From positions 4,777,501-4,841,500 of the forward strand of contig NZ_JALJWF010000001.1 in NCBI RefSeq assembly GCF_024168645.1: a DNA stretch of 64,000 nt. The letters are read 5' to 3'. The DNA comes from Pseudomonas sp. GGS8. GTDB taxonomy: Bacteria > Pseudomonadota > Gammaproteobacteria > Pseudomonadales > Pseudomonadaceae. The translations under genes and the position numbers were made by a program. Below the pieces are notes generated by a model. That model was given only the letters and a program-made list of their open reading frames with translations. It had not been told where the DNA came from and ran no database searches. Numbering within the stretch: position 1 is the stretch's first letter; every line of letters begins with the position of its first letter. Below, in pieces: positions 52,724 through 60,998 of the stretch.

Positions 52724-53737
52724 TTACGCATCAATGTAGTTATTTTTCCGATACCACTCCAAGGTATCAGTCATTGTTTCGGTCACGGGGCGGAACTTGC
52801 ACTCCAATTCCTTTAGGCTTTTGTTGTGGCTGAAATGGGTGCGTCCTTGTTCTTGTTCCATGAGTTTGACGGTGGAGGTACTGATGAGCACCGGCTTTTT
52901 CGTAATCCGGTAATAGCCTTCATAGATCAAGGCAATGATACGCAGCATGAGCAGAGGCACTTTGCGCTCCGGCGCTTTTACGCCGCTGACGCTGGAGAGC
53001 GCCTGGAAAATGCTTTTCATGTCCATGTGAGTGCCGGCTGCCAGGTAGCGTTCTCCGGATCTGCCGCGTGTGATTGCCGCGAGTTGATGCTCCGCCACAT
53101 CCCTGGCATCGACAACGGAAAAACTTCCTGGCAGTACGCCGGGCAATTTTTTTCCGACAAAGTCGAGCAGGAACTGTCCTGATGAGGTCGGGCCGATGTC
53201 CCCAGGACCAAACATCCAACCAGGCAATACCATGGCAATGAACATGTCCGGGTGCCGCAACAGAAATTCCTGAACTTTCTGTTCAGACAATATTTTACTC
53301 AAGTAATAATCGTCAGCCTCCGATTCACTGCGAGACATCGTTTCATCGATCACTTGATCTTTGTTGCCTTTCAACACAGCAATGGATGAAGTATGGACTG
53401 CACGACGAATGCCAGCGGCATAAGCGGCCTGCAATAGGCGCTCGGTTCCGGTCACATTAGTGTCATACAGTTTCTGCCAGTGCTTTCCGCCTTTGTAACT
53501 GTCGCGGAAATAGGCGGCCGTATGAAACAAGGCATCACAGCCTTGCAGGGCGTGGCTGAAGGCGTCGACATTGAGCATGTCGCCTTCGACAAATTCGACA
53601 GGCAGATTGCCGAACTGCTTCTTGGCTTTTTCGACAGAGCGGACCAGCGCTTTTACTTTGATGTTTCGCTTTAAAAGCGCATGAACGACATTATTGCCGA
53701 GCAGGCCTGTAGCGCCTGTAACAAAGGCATATTCCAT
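52724..53737 (-). CDS. Extended SDR (NAD-dependent epimerase/dihydroflavonol-reductase type)
   Basis: A 337-residue NAD(P)-dependent oxidoreductase with the extended-SDR Rossmann motif GATGLLGNN, the Ser of HTSSIAVLKG and the YYLSK Tyr/Lys pair. VLPGWMFGPGDIGPTS and VDARDVAEHQLAA match DFR/OleD-like subgroups that reduce beta-keto acyl or hydroxy-lactone substrates. It is the first gene of the biosynthetic operon, facing the TetR gene. GGAG lies ten bases before ATG 53737. It likely reduces a keto group of the intermediate. Confidence 0.87.
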   Translation of the reverse strand: MEYAFVTGATGLLGNNVVHALLKRNIKVKALVRSVEKAKKQFGNLPVEFVEGDMLNVDAFSHALQGCDALFHTAAYFRDSYKGGKHWQKLYDTNVTGTERLLQAAYAAGIRRAVHTSSIAVLKGNKDQVIDETMSRSESEADDYYLSKILSEQKVQEFLLRHPDMFIAMVLPGWMFGPGDIGPTSSGQFLLDFVGKKLPGVLPGSFSVVDARDVAEHQLAAITRGRSGERYLAAGTHMDMKSIFQALSSVSGVKAPERKVPLLMLRIIALIYEGYYRITKKPVLISTSTVKLMEQEQGRTHFSHNKSLKELECKFRPVTETMTDTLEWYRKNNYIDA

Positions 53738-54291
53738 TAAAATCCAGCTCCTGTGAGGTAACCTGCCACTGCATTGAGGCCGATGAAATCGGGCTCAATG
53801 CTTTGATCAGGCGTTGGTTCATCAACGACGGCAAGTAAAAACCATTCGGTATCTGAAAATCAAGCGGTATTTGATGGCCGCCGCGAGGTCGACGCCTTTG
53901 AGTCCGACCTAAAACACGAAAATTCAGCGGTTTAAGGCGTTGTCGACAGCAGGCATTCACCTCGATCGAGCGGATCAAGGTTATCGCAAGACATTATCGC
54001 CACCCGTCGCCTGCCTTCTGAGGAGTCATAAGACGACCTCCCTGACCCGATTCAGCAGGGAGGCACGCATAAGGCTGGATACCAAGGGAAAAAAACGTCG
54101 GTGCAGCCCATCTTGAGCCCCTCAGTCGGCCCAATACATGGCATTTACATGGCACTCCTTAAAAGTTTAAATGCAAAGTGATTAAGGAGGCTTAGTATAA
54201 GATATGATAGTTGAAAGAGGTTTGCGCAGTGAGTGGCAGATCCGTTGCATCCAGTTACAAATAGATTCGTTTGGCCAAAGGAGCCGAGGGC
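53738..54291. promoter_or_regulatory. Divergent control region between biosynthetic operon and TetR gene
   Basis: A 554-base region without a recognisable gene; short frames have no identifiable product. It contains an exact inverted repeat CTCCTTAA-N19-TTAAGGAG (54155-54189), roughly 100 bases before the TetR start, which is a candidate TetR operator. Just upstream of the operon start (53761-53780) is ACCTGCCACTGCATTGAGGC, which has one good lux half-site only. Confidence 0.45.
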
Positions 54292-54888
54292 GTGATTAAA
54301 AAGAGATTGGGTCGAGAAGAAAGTCAGCAAATAACAAGGGACAAGTTATTCGACACCGCCACTGATCTTATGGTGAGAAAAGGTTTTCACGCCACCAGTG
54401 TCAACGTTATTTCCGAGGAGGCCGGTTTTTCGAAGGGGGCCTTCTTTTCAAACTTTGCAAGTAAGTCAGACTTGCTTTTGCAGTTGACTCAGAGATTCAA
54501 GAGGGTTGAGATAGATCGATTGAGTGTAACCCTGAGTTCAGGGTATTCATCGGAAGAACTGACCCATGGATTGAATGCTTATATTGATACGCTTAAAAAT
54601 AATACCCGTTGCGCGATTCTTGATGCTGAGCTGCAACTGATCGCCTTGCGCGATGAAGAGTTCTCAAGGCATTACTACGATCTGCATCAGGAAAATAATG
54701 AAGCGTTGGGCAAGTTGATTACCATCATTTTTAATCATGCAGGCAAGAAGCCTCCTTTGGCGTATGCAGCTCTTGCAAGGACCTTCACTGCTTTGTCGGA
54801 AGGATTGATACTGCAAGGACATAAAGATCCGGCTTCTGAAATAAAATTGGTGTTGAACTCGCTTATCCAGACAGCAGAGCCCTTATAG
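54292..54888 (+). CDS. TetR-family transcriptional regulator
   Basis: A 198-residue TetR-type repressor, divergent from the biosynthetic operon it probably controls. DNA-binding domain: ITRDKLFDTATDLMVRKGFHATSV, then ISEEAGFSKGAFFSNFASKSDLLLQL. The C-terminal ligand domain is helical and lacks a recognisable ligand motif. I chose GTG 54292 because AAGGAG lies eight bases upstream; the frame also opens at TTG 54271. The coding region is AT-rich compared with flanking core genes. Confidence 0.88.
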   Translation: MIKKRLGREESQQITRDKLFDTATDLMVRKGFHATSVNVISEEAGFSKGAFFSNFASKSDLLLQLTQRFKRVEIDRLSVTLSSGYSSEELTHGLNAYIDTLKNNTRCAILDAELQLIALRDEEFSRHYYDLHQENNEALGKLITIIFNHAGKKPPLAYAALARTFTALSEGLILQGHKDPASEIKLVLNSLIQTAEPL

Positions 54889-55005
54889 AACACGGCCATT
54901 CTTGTGATACATACGGTATTCGCATGTCCGGGGCTCAGACCTCGGGCAGGATGCGAGCGGCCATGCACATCTTTAGCGCACACAATAAGGTCTGCGCAGT
55001 AGCGC

Positions 55006-55158
55006 TCAGTGATTTTGAAACGCTTTCAATCCTCGCTGTACCGCGGGCCTGGCTTCGATCGCGTCGAGCCAGCGTGATAAGCGTGAAAGCACTGCCCAAT
55101 CCAGCCGGTCACGAAACGATGCCGCAATGGTGAACGCAGAGATGTCCGCCATGGAGAA
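55006..55158 (-). pseudogene. Decayed 3' fragment of a glutathione S-transferase gene
   Basis: About 50 in-frame codons match the end of a GST: FSMADISAFTIAASFRDRLD followed by WLDAIEARPAVQRGLK and a stop. The upstream N-terminal thioredoxin-like domain and the rest of the helical domain are absent, and the preceding codons are unrelated. It lies in the 54889-55399 stretch that otherwise holds no gene. It marks a rearrangement at the right border of the quorum-controlled cluster. Confidence 0.7.
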
Positions 55159-55399
55159 CTGAATTCGTTGAGTAGAATGTAAACGCTGCTCAGCACTAAT
55201 GTGACTTGTAATGGTCAATAAACCCCGCGCGACCTTCAGCGGTCGTACTGCTCGGAGCCGACCGGATCCGTATCGGCCATTTGATCAAGGACAGTGAAAG
55301 CATGTTCACCGCAAACTAATCAGCCACCGCCTCCAGCTGGTTCCGTGAATCGGGACTCGCCGTACGTTTACCCCTCAATCCAATTCGAAGATTTAAAGC

Positions 55400-56272
55400 A
55401 TGCACCTACGCAAAATTGCAGTTGGGCTGTCGGCCCTTGTTTTGCTCTCGACCGGGGCACAAGCCCGCAGTCTGCTGGATTTCATCAAGCCCCCCAGCCA
55501 CCATCAGGAACAAGCGTCCCACTCGGGCTCGATCAGCCAGAACGCGGCCCTGGAACTCTATTCAAACAAACAGAAACAGGCATCGTTTGACGGCTGCGCA
55601 GATCTGTTTCCGGCGTCGAAACCGATCAACATGGCCACTGTGCCTGCCACAATGAAACCCTTGGCTTTGTGTTCCGACAACTTCGCGGTGCTGTATTCGC
55701 AAACCAGCAAGACGCCGTTGGTCGTGGTCGAACGCCTTAATGCCGCCCAGTTGCAAGATGCCAAGGGTGAGGAGCGCACCAACCAGTTCTACCCGGACCC
55801 ACGCATCCCCAAGAGTGGGCGGGCAGAGTTGAGCGACTACCGTAGCCAACATCCGGCCGTGGACCGTGGCCATCAATCTCCGGCAGCCGACGCACCGAAC
55901 CCCAATGCAATGGCCCAATCCTTTGCGCTGTCGAACATGGTGCCGCAAGACCCAACCAACAACCGGAAGATCTGGAGTAAGGTTGAGTCCGATGTCAGAA
56001 AGTTTGCCAAACGAGCCGATGGCAATGTTTTTGTCTTCACCGGCCCGCTCTTTGACTCAGGCCACGCCACCGTCGGCGACAACAAGGTCTGGGTGCCGAC
56101 CCGCCTGTTCAAACTGGTTTACGACGCATCGTCCAAGCGTGCCTGGGCTTACGTACTGCCCAACGCTGAAACCCGTATCGAGAAGCCAATGGACTATGAC
56201 GCTTTCGTGAAGAGTACCGGGCTCAACTTGCTGGGGAATCTACCGGTCACAGGTTCCGTGGGGCGCTCTTGA
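55400..56272 (+). CDS. Secreted DNA/RNA non-specific endonuclease
   Basis: A 290-residue nuclease of the beta-beta-alpha-metal (Serratia NucA-type) family, exported by a signal peptide (IAVGLSALVLLSTGAQARS). The catalytic DRGH motif is in AVDRGHQSPAAD, and the metal-site Asn region is NMVPQDPTNNRKIWSKVE. KVWVPTRLFKLVYD and a C-terminal DYDAFVKSTGLNLL are typical. It acts in the periplasm or outside the cell on DNA and RNA. No immunity or secretion partner gene is next to it. Confidence 0.9.
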   Translation: MHLRKIAVGLSALVLLSTGAQARSLLDFIKPPSHHQEQASHSGSISQNAALELYSNKQKQASFDGCADLFPASKPINMATVPATMKPLALCSDNFAVLYSQTSKTPLVVVERLNAAQLQDAKGEERTNQFYPDPRIPKSGRAELSDYRSQHPAVDRGHQSPAADAPNPNAMAQSFALSNMVPQDPTNNRKIWSKVESDVRKFAKRADGNVFVFTGPLFDSGHATVGDNKVWVPTRLFKLVYDASSKRAWAYVLPNAETRIEKPMDYDAFVKSTGLNLLGNLPVTGSVGRS

Positions 56273-56359
56273 TGGCTTGATGGCTGGCACCCAAAAGGCT
56301 GGATGCAACCGATGGGATTTGTCATTTATATGTGATTGAAATAGAGACTATCGGTTAAT

Positions 56360-56397
56360 CCGTAGCAGCTGCCCCGCAGGCTCGGCAGCTGCTACGG
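56360..56397. repeat. REP-like palindrome acting as convergent terminator
   Basis: A perfect 14-pair inverted repeat CCGTAGCAGCTGCC / GGCAGCTGCTACGG has a ten-base loop and lies between two convergent genes. The GTAGCAGCTGCC core resembles repeated extragenic palindromes common in Pseudomonas genomes. There is no T-run, so termination would rely on the strong stem. Confidence 0.7.
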
Positions 56398-56411
56398 AGA
56401 GTGTGTCGCGG

Positions 56412-57452
56412 CTAGCGCGCCGCCCAGGCATTGAAGTGTTCTTCCAACTCCTCGCCATGGTCCACCCAGAACTCCGCATCCACCGACTGGGCCTTGGCCA
56501 GGTTGGCTTCAGCCGTCGGCAATTGCTGGCGCACTTGCTCCGGCAGCAGCGCCAGTGCCTGGCGGTGGACTGGACCGTAAGGGATGTTTTCCGAGAAAAC
56601 CTTCTGGGCCTGCGGCTGGCTGGCAAACGCGATGAAACGCTCGGCCAGTGCCTTGTTCGGCGAACCTTTGACCACGGCCCAGTATTCCGGGTCGTACAGG
56701 CTCTGTGGCCAGACGATGCTCAGGTTCATGCCTTCTTTCTGCGCCGAGGCGATACGGCCGTTGTAGGCGGCGCTCATCACCACGTCACCGGCGATCAACC
56801 ACTGCGCCGGTTGGGCTCCGGCCTCCCACCATTGGATGTTTGACTTGATTTTGTCGAGCTTGGCAAAGGCACGGTTCACGCCCTCGGGAGTGCCCAGTAC
56901 TTTGTACAGCTGGTCAGGCTTGACGCCATCGGCCAGCAGAGCGATTTCCAGGGTGTACTTGGCGCCCTTGCGCAGGCCGCGCTTGCCCGGAAAGTCGGTG
57001 ACGTTCCAGAAGTCCGCCCAGGAAGTCGGGGCCTTGGTCAGCTTATCCTGGTTGAAGGCCATGACCATCGACCAGACGTAGGTGGCCACACCACACTCGG
57101 TCAAGGTCCCCGGTACGAACTGGGCCTGGTCGCCAAAACTGGCCGTGTCCAGCCGCTCGAACAAGCCTGCATCACAGCCACGCAACAGTTCTGGACTCTC
57201 GACCTCGACCACGTCCCAAGTGGCATGGCCCACATCAACCATGGCTTTGATCTTCGACAGCTCGCCATTGTATTCGCCCGCCACGATGCGTCCCGCACCG
57301 CTTGCATTGAAGGGTTGAAAATAGGCCTTGTCCTGGGCCTGCTTGGTGGCGCCGCCGAACGAAATGACGGTCAGGGCCTGGGGCTCGGCGAACACGCCGG
57401 TGCACAACAGGGCCAGGGAAAAAGGAACACAGGTACGTAAGGATAAAGACAT
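56412..57452 (-). CDS. Periplasmic ABC-transporter substrate-binding protein, polyamine type
   Basis: A 346-residue binding protein of the PotD/SBP-bac type. Signal peptide: LRTCVPFSLALLCTGVFAEP. The body starts LTVISFGGATKQAQDKAYFQPF and continues with WDVVEVESPELLRGCDAGLFE and YVWSMVMAFNQDKL, characteristic of spermidine/putrescine binders and related organic-cation binders. ATG 57452 has a GGGAG site and gives the signal peptide; the open frame to 57572 does not. No permease or ATPase gene is adjacent, so it may supply a transporter encoded elsewhere. Confidence 0.88.
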   Translation of the reverse strand: MSLSLRTCVPFSLALLCTGVFAEPQALTVISFGGATKQAQDKAYFQPFNASGAGRIVAGEYNGELSKIKAMVDVGHATWDVVEVESPELLRGCDAGLFERLDTASFGDQAQFVPGTLTECGVATYVWSMVMAFNQDKLTKAPTSWADFWNVTDFPGKRGLRKGAKYTLEIALLADGVKPDQLYKVLGTPEGVNRAFAKLDKIKSNIQWWEAGAQPAQWLIAGDVVMSAAYNGRIASAQKEGMNLSIVWPQSLYDPEYWAVVKGSPNKALAERFIAFASQPQAQKVFSENIPYGPVHRQALALLPEQVRQQLPTAEANLAKAQSVDAEFWVDHGEELEEHFNAWAAR

Positions 57453-57666
57453 GGAACGCTCCCACAGCTGGTTTTTAGAATGGTGTAAAGCCGGGCAGTG
57501 CTGGCCAGAGGCCGATAAGGTTCCACCGTGCCGGGCTCTTGGGGCCGACATCGTTATGAAAAAAGCTTTCATCCGGGAAAGCCGGACCAGAAATGCTCAG
57601 TGCGGTTTGATAGTGCGGCATCACTCGGTAGAGGAAAATTATTAAAAATATGCTTGGGAGCTATAA

Positions 57667-57694
57667 AAAAGCTCTTCAGCAGTGGGCACCGCTG
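57667..57694 (-). terminator. Probable terminator after apbE
   Basis: On the minus strand the imperfect hairpin CAGCGGTG-CC-CACTGCTG is followed after six bases by six T residues. It lies about 147 bases beyond the apbE stop. The surrounding 57453-57840 region holds no gene and should also contain the promoter of the binding-protein gene. Confidence 0.5.
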
Positions 57695-57840
57695 ATCCGG
57701 GTTGTATTCAGATAAAGCGGATCAACCGGTTACAGGGTCTTCTTCCGACCTGTTACCAATGAAGGCTCGAACTGGGCGTGGCAGCCCATGGCGTCATGTT
57801 TCATCTGGCGGTTAAAATCGTACGGATTTCGAATGGTCCT

Positions 57841-58803
57841 TCAGCGCATTTCAATCTGCGCCTGCAACTGGCCGCCGACGATGGATATTTCTTTGAACTG
57901 TTCACCGTCGCGCAGTACGAACAACGCGTCCATCCCTCGTTCTTGTGCCAGGCGTGGGCCTTCGGTTTCGCCCAGCACCATCAGTGCCGTGGCCCAGGCG
58001 TCAGCGAGCATGCACGAGGCCGCCACCACTGTGACGGCCGCGAGCGCGTTGCACAGCGGTGCGCCGGTGGCCGGATTCATGGTGTGGGCATAAGACTGCC
58101 CCCTGACATCGACCCAGTGTCGGTAATCTCCGGACGTGGCGATGGCAGCGTCGCTGAGTTCCATCACACCCATGACTTCACGTACGCCCCGGCAGGGTTT
58201 TTCAATGGCCACGACCCAGGGTTGAGCATCAGGTTTGACGCCGCGGGCACGCATCTCGCCGTCGATGCCGACCAGGTAACGAGTGATGCCTAAACCCTCC
58301 AGGCAGCGGGCCAGCGCATCGACACCAAAACCCTTGGCGATACCGTTCAGGTCGAGGTTCAGCGGCGCTCGTTTGCGCACATGATTACGTAGCGGGTCAA
58401 TGATCAGCGCTGCACTGGCGGACAGGCGAGTCTGCGGCGGCGTGTCGAACATCTGCTCCGTGACGGTCTGTTCGCCGGGTCCGAACCCCCAGGCATTCAC
58501 CACATCGCCGACCGCGATGTCGAAGGCGCCGCCGGATTGCTGACTGACACGCAGCGCGGCAGACAGCACCAGGGCCAGTTCCTTAGGTACCGGCACCCAC
58601 TCCTGCTCGGGGGCGGCGTTGAGGCGGTTGAGGTCGGAGCCGGGTTTCCAGGTGGACATTTGTTGGTCCACCCGGGCCACGGCGTGCGCCAGGTTGTGGC
58701 CGATGTTGTCGGTATCGATCCCGGCTTGCGCATAGAACAGGGCAGTGTAACGGGTGCCCATGGTTTCGCCATTCAGGCTGTAGCGTTGCAAGTCAGTAGA
58801 CAT
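57841..58803 (-). CDS. apbE: FAD:protein FMN transferase
   Basis: A 320-residue ApbE enzyme that attaches FMN covalently to Ser/Thr residues of extracytoplasmic redox proteins. Motifs: ETMGTRYTA, SGGAFDIAVGDVVNAWGFGP, DLNGIAKGFGVDALA, YLVGIDGEMRARG, and HTMNPATGAPLCNALAAVTV followed by ADAWATALMVLG. No signal peptide or lipobox is visible, so export may occur by another route or the enzyme may be cytoplasmic. Its natural target is probably the DUF2271 protein encoded two genes upstream. It overlaps the preceding gene by 11 bases. Confidence 0.93.
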   Translation of the reverse strand: MSTDLQRYSLNGETMGTRYTALFYAQAGIDTDNIGHNLAHAVARVDQQMSTWKPGSDLNRLNAAPEQEWVPVPKELALVLSAALRVSQQSGGAFDIAVGDVVNAWGFGPGEQTVTEQMFDTPPQTRLSASAALIIDPLRNHVRKRAPLNLDLNGIAKGFGVDALARCLEGLGITRYLVGIDGEMRARGVKPDAQPWVVAIEKPCRGVREVMGVMELSDAAIATSGDYRHWVDVRGQSYAHTMNPATGAPLCNALAAVTVVAASCMLADAWATALMVLGETEGPRLAQERGMDALFVLRDGEQFKEISIVGGQLQAQIEMR

Positions 58804-60973
58804 CTTCACGGTAGCGTCCTTGTGCCTTGAGGGTCAGCACACTCAGGTTGATCGGCGCCAGCACTTCATCCAGGGCCTGCATCACGCCCTTGGCCATCTC
58901 GCGACCGCCACACACCAACACTTGAGCGCCTTTCTCAATCATCCGGCGCAAGACCAGCGCATCGCTGATCAACCGGTCTTGCACGTAACTGCCGCCCATG
59001 ACCTGGGAGAAGGCGGCACGCAATGCTGTGAGGCGTTGGTCCGCCAGGTAACGTTTGAGCTCCGATTCATAGAGAAAATCCGAAGCCGGGTTACGCCCGC
59101 CCCAATACAAGTGCATGGGGTGTCGAGCCTTGTTGTTGCGGATAAAACCGGTCAAGGGACCTATACCAGTACCGGCGCCGATCAGGATCACCGGGTGCGC
59201 GCCCGACGCCGGACGAAATTGCGGGTTGGGCTGGATAAATGCTTCGATCGATGCACCGATGTCCAGGCTGTGAAGGAATTGCGAGCACACGCCGCCTTGG
59301 TGTTTGCGTACGCAGATTTCCAGCACACCGTCCTGCGAACTGCTGGCCAGCGAGTAGAACCGTGGAATTGCGCTGCCAGGGGGCAGAATCCCTGCCAGGT
59401 CACCGGCCAGAAACTCCGGCAGCTCACCGGGTGCCTTGAAGCGTAGTACGTGGGTCGGTGCATTCACCTGTTCGCCGTAGGCGATGCGTTCCATCAGCAC
59501 CAGTTGATGGGTACGTGGCTGCTCCGGGGTGTGGACCAGCGTCAGGTCATGCCCCAGCACTTCGCCCAGTGCATGGCCCCAGCGAGCAAATTCCTGTGCG
59601 GATTGGCGGTTAATGGTTTCCAGCCCCAGCAACGGAGAGCCACCGGCCCGTAACATCGCGTCCTGCACCTGATGGGCATACTGACAGAACTGCGCAAACT
59701 GGCGGTCGCCCAAGCCCAGCACGGCAAACGGCAGGCCGGGTTTGAGGCCGACCCTGGTCAACCGCGCCAGGAACTGCGAAGCCGAGGCCGGGGCATCGCC
59801 GTCGCCGTGGGTTGCGGTGAGGATGAACACGCGTTGGGCGTTGCCATAGTCGTTCGAGTATTGATTCATCGCCGCGCTATGTACCCGGTGTCCAGCCTGG
59901 TGCAAGGCATCATGCAAGGTGTTGGCAAAGCCCCAGGTGCTGTTGTTTTCACTGCCGACCAGAATCACGCTGTCGGCGGATTGCGCGGCGCAATTGTCGC
60001 GGATGTTCGGAGCGGCCTTGCGGCGGCGCCACCACAGCAGGATGCCGGTCACGCTCATCAACGGCACGCAGAGGGCACAGAGCCCCAGTGGCAGACCCAG
60101 CCACCAGAGGCCTTCACCGGTGTGCAACTGATAAATCAATTCATAGAGGTTGTGCATCGAGTCGTGGGCTTGATAGGACAGCAAGGTGCCGCTGACCTGC
60201 TCCACGTAGCCGTCGCCCTGGGCCGTGCGCAGGGAAAACACGTCTTGCGGGTTGTTGGGACTTGGGTAGACCAGCTCGCGCAGGTCATTCAGGTCAGTGG
60301 CCTGCAAGGCATTCAGGTTCGCCACCGGCAAGGCCGGGCCGGCGCTGACGTGGGCGGGGAAGGTGGGCTCATTCTGACTGCCATCAGCGATAAAACCGAA
60401 AGTCGTGGCGCACAGATAGAGCCCGCTCAGCGCCGACAGCAGCAGCCCGAGCAATGCCAGACGTCCGACTTCAGCATGCCAGCGCTGGCTGAAGGAACCT
60501 CGCAATGGTCGCAACAGATTGCGCCAGCCGCCCAGCCGCCGGGCCAGCAACAGCGCACCAGACACCGACAGCATCAGCATCAACAGCGCGCCGACTCCAG
60601 ACACCCCGTGGCCAGGTGTGCCAAGGAACAGCGAGCGGTGCAGGTCTTTCATCCAGCGCGAGAAGGCGGATGGCTCGTAAGGTGCGAGGCCTTGACCGGT
60701 CAGCGGGTCGACCTTTTCGGCCCCGGCCTGACCGTCCTGGTTGTAGTAGACGATGACCGTCCCGGACGCTGTGCGCTGGATCTGCTCCACGCCCTGAAAG
60801 TGGCTGGCTACGCGCCCGGCCAACTGACCGACGTTGACTTGCCCGGCAGCGATTGGCGTGTTGTGCAGGCGTTCCAGAGCCGGGTTGACAGACAGCATCG
60901 CGCCGCTGATGGCCAACAGCATGACCAACAGGGCGGCGATCAGGCCGGGCAGGGAATGGAACTGGCGAAGCAT
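58793..60973 (-). CDS. PepSY-type membrane protein fused to flavodoxin and NADPH-dependent reductase domains
   Basis: A 726-residue membrane flavoprotein. Residues 1-~320 form the PepSY-TM part with four membrane helices (LIAALLVMLLAISGAML; VSGVGALLMLMLSVSGALLLA). A flavodoxin-like FMN domain follows (SVILVGSENNSTWGFANTL; TATHGDGDAPASA), then the FAD/NAD(P) reductase (FYSLASSS; VILIGAGTGIGPLTGF; LYWGGRNP; VLVCGGREMAKGV), as in sulfite/cytochrome P450 reductases. It could move electrons from cytoplasmic NADPH across the membrane to a periplasmic acceptor. It lies between apbE and the DUF2271 gene in one operon. Confidence 0.88.
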   Translation of the reverse strand: MLRQFHSLPGLIAALLVMLLAISGAMLSVNPALERLHNTPIAAGQVNVGQLAGRVASHFQGVEQIQRTASGTVIVYYNQDGQAGAEKVDPLTGQGLAPYEPSAFSRWMKDLHRSLFLGTPGHGVSGVGALLMLMLSVSGALLLARRLGGWRNLLRPLRGSFSQRWHAEVGRLALLGLLLSALSGLYLCATTFGFIADGSQNEPTFPAHVSAGPALPVANLNALQATDLNDLRELVYPSPNNPQDVFSLRTAQGDGYVEQVSGTLLSYQAHDSMHNLYELIYQLHTGEGLWWLGLPLGLCALCVPLMSVTGILLWWRRRKAAPNIRDNCAAQSADSVILVGSENNSTWGFANTLHDALHQAGHRVHSAAMNQYSNDYGNAQRVFILTATHGDGDAPASASQFLARLTRVGLKPGLPFAVLGLGDRQFAQFCQYAHQVQDAMLRAGGSPLLGLETINRQSAQEFARWGHALGEVLGHDLTLVHTPEQPRTHQLVLMERIAYGEQVNAPTHVLRFKAPGELPEFLAGDLAGILPPGSAIPRFYSLASSSQDGVLEICVRKHQGGVCSQFLHSLDIGASIEAFIQPNPQFRPASGAHPVILIGAGTGIGPLTGFIRNNKARHPMHLYWGGRNPASDFLYESELKRYLADQRLTALRAAFSQVMGGSYVQDRLISDALVLRRMIEKGAQVLVCGGREMAKGVMQALDEVLAPINLSVLTLKAQGRYREDVY

Positions 60974-60998
60974 GTTAAGCCTCCGGAAATGGCGGGTG

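Noticed and set aside
53761..53780. Possible second lux box before the biosynthetic operon
   Set aside because: Only the left half (ACCTGCCA) matches; the right half is not its complement, so CT-N12-AG here is probably chance.
53691..53978. A 95-codon minus-strand frame upstream of the extended SDR gene
   Set aside because: It overlaps the SDR start, has no recognisable domain and no ribosome-binding site.
55240..55319. A short plus-strand frame (about 25 codons) before the nuclease gene that looked like a gene remnant
   Set aside because: Too short and no confident family match; could be chance.
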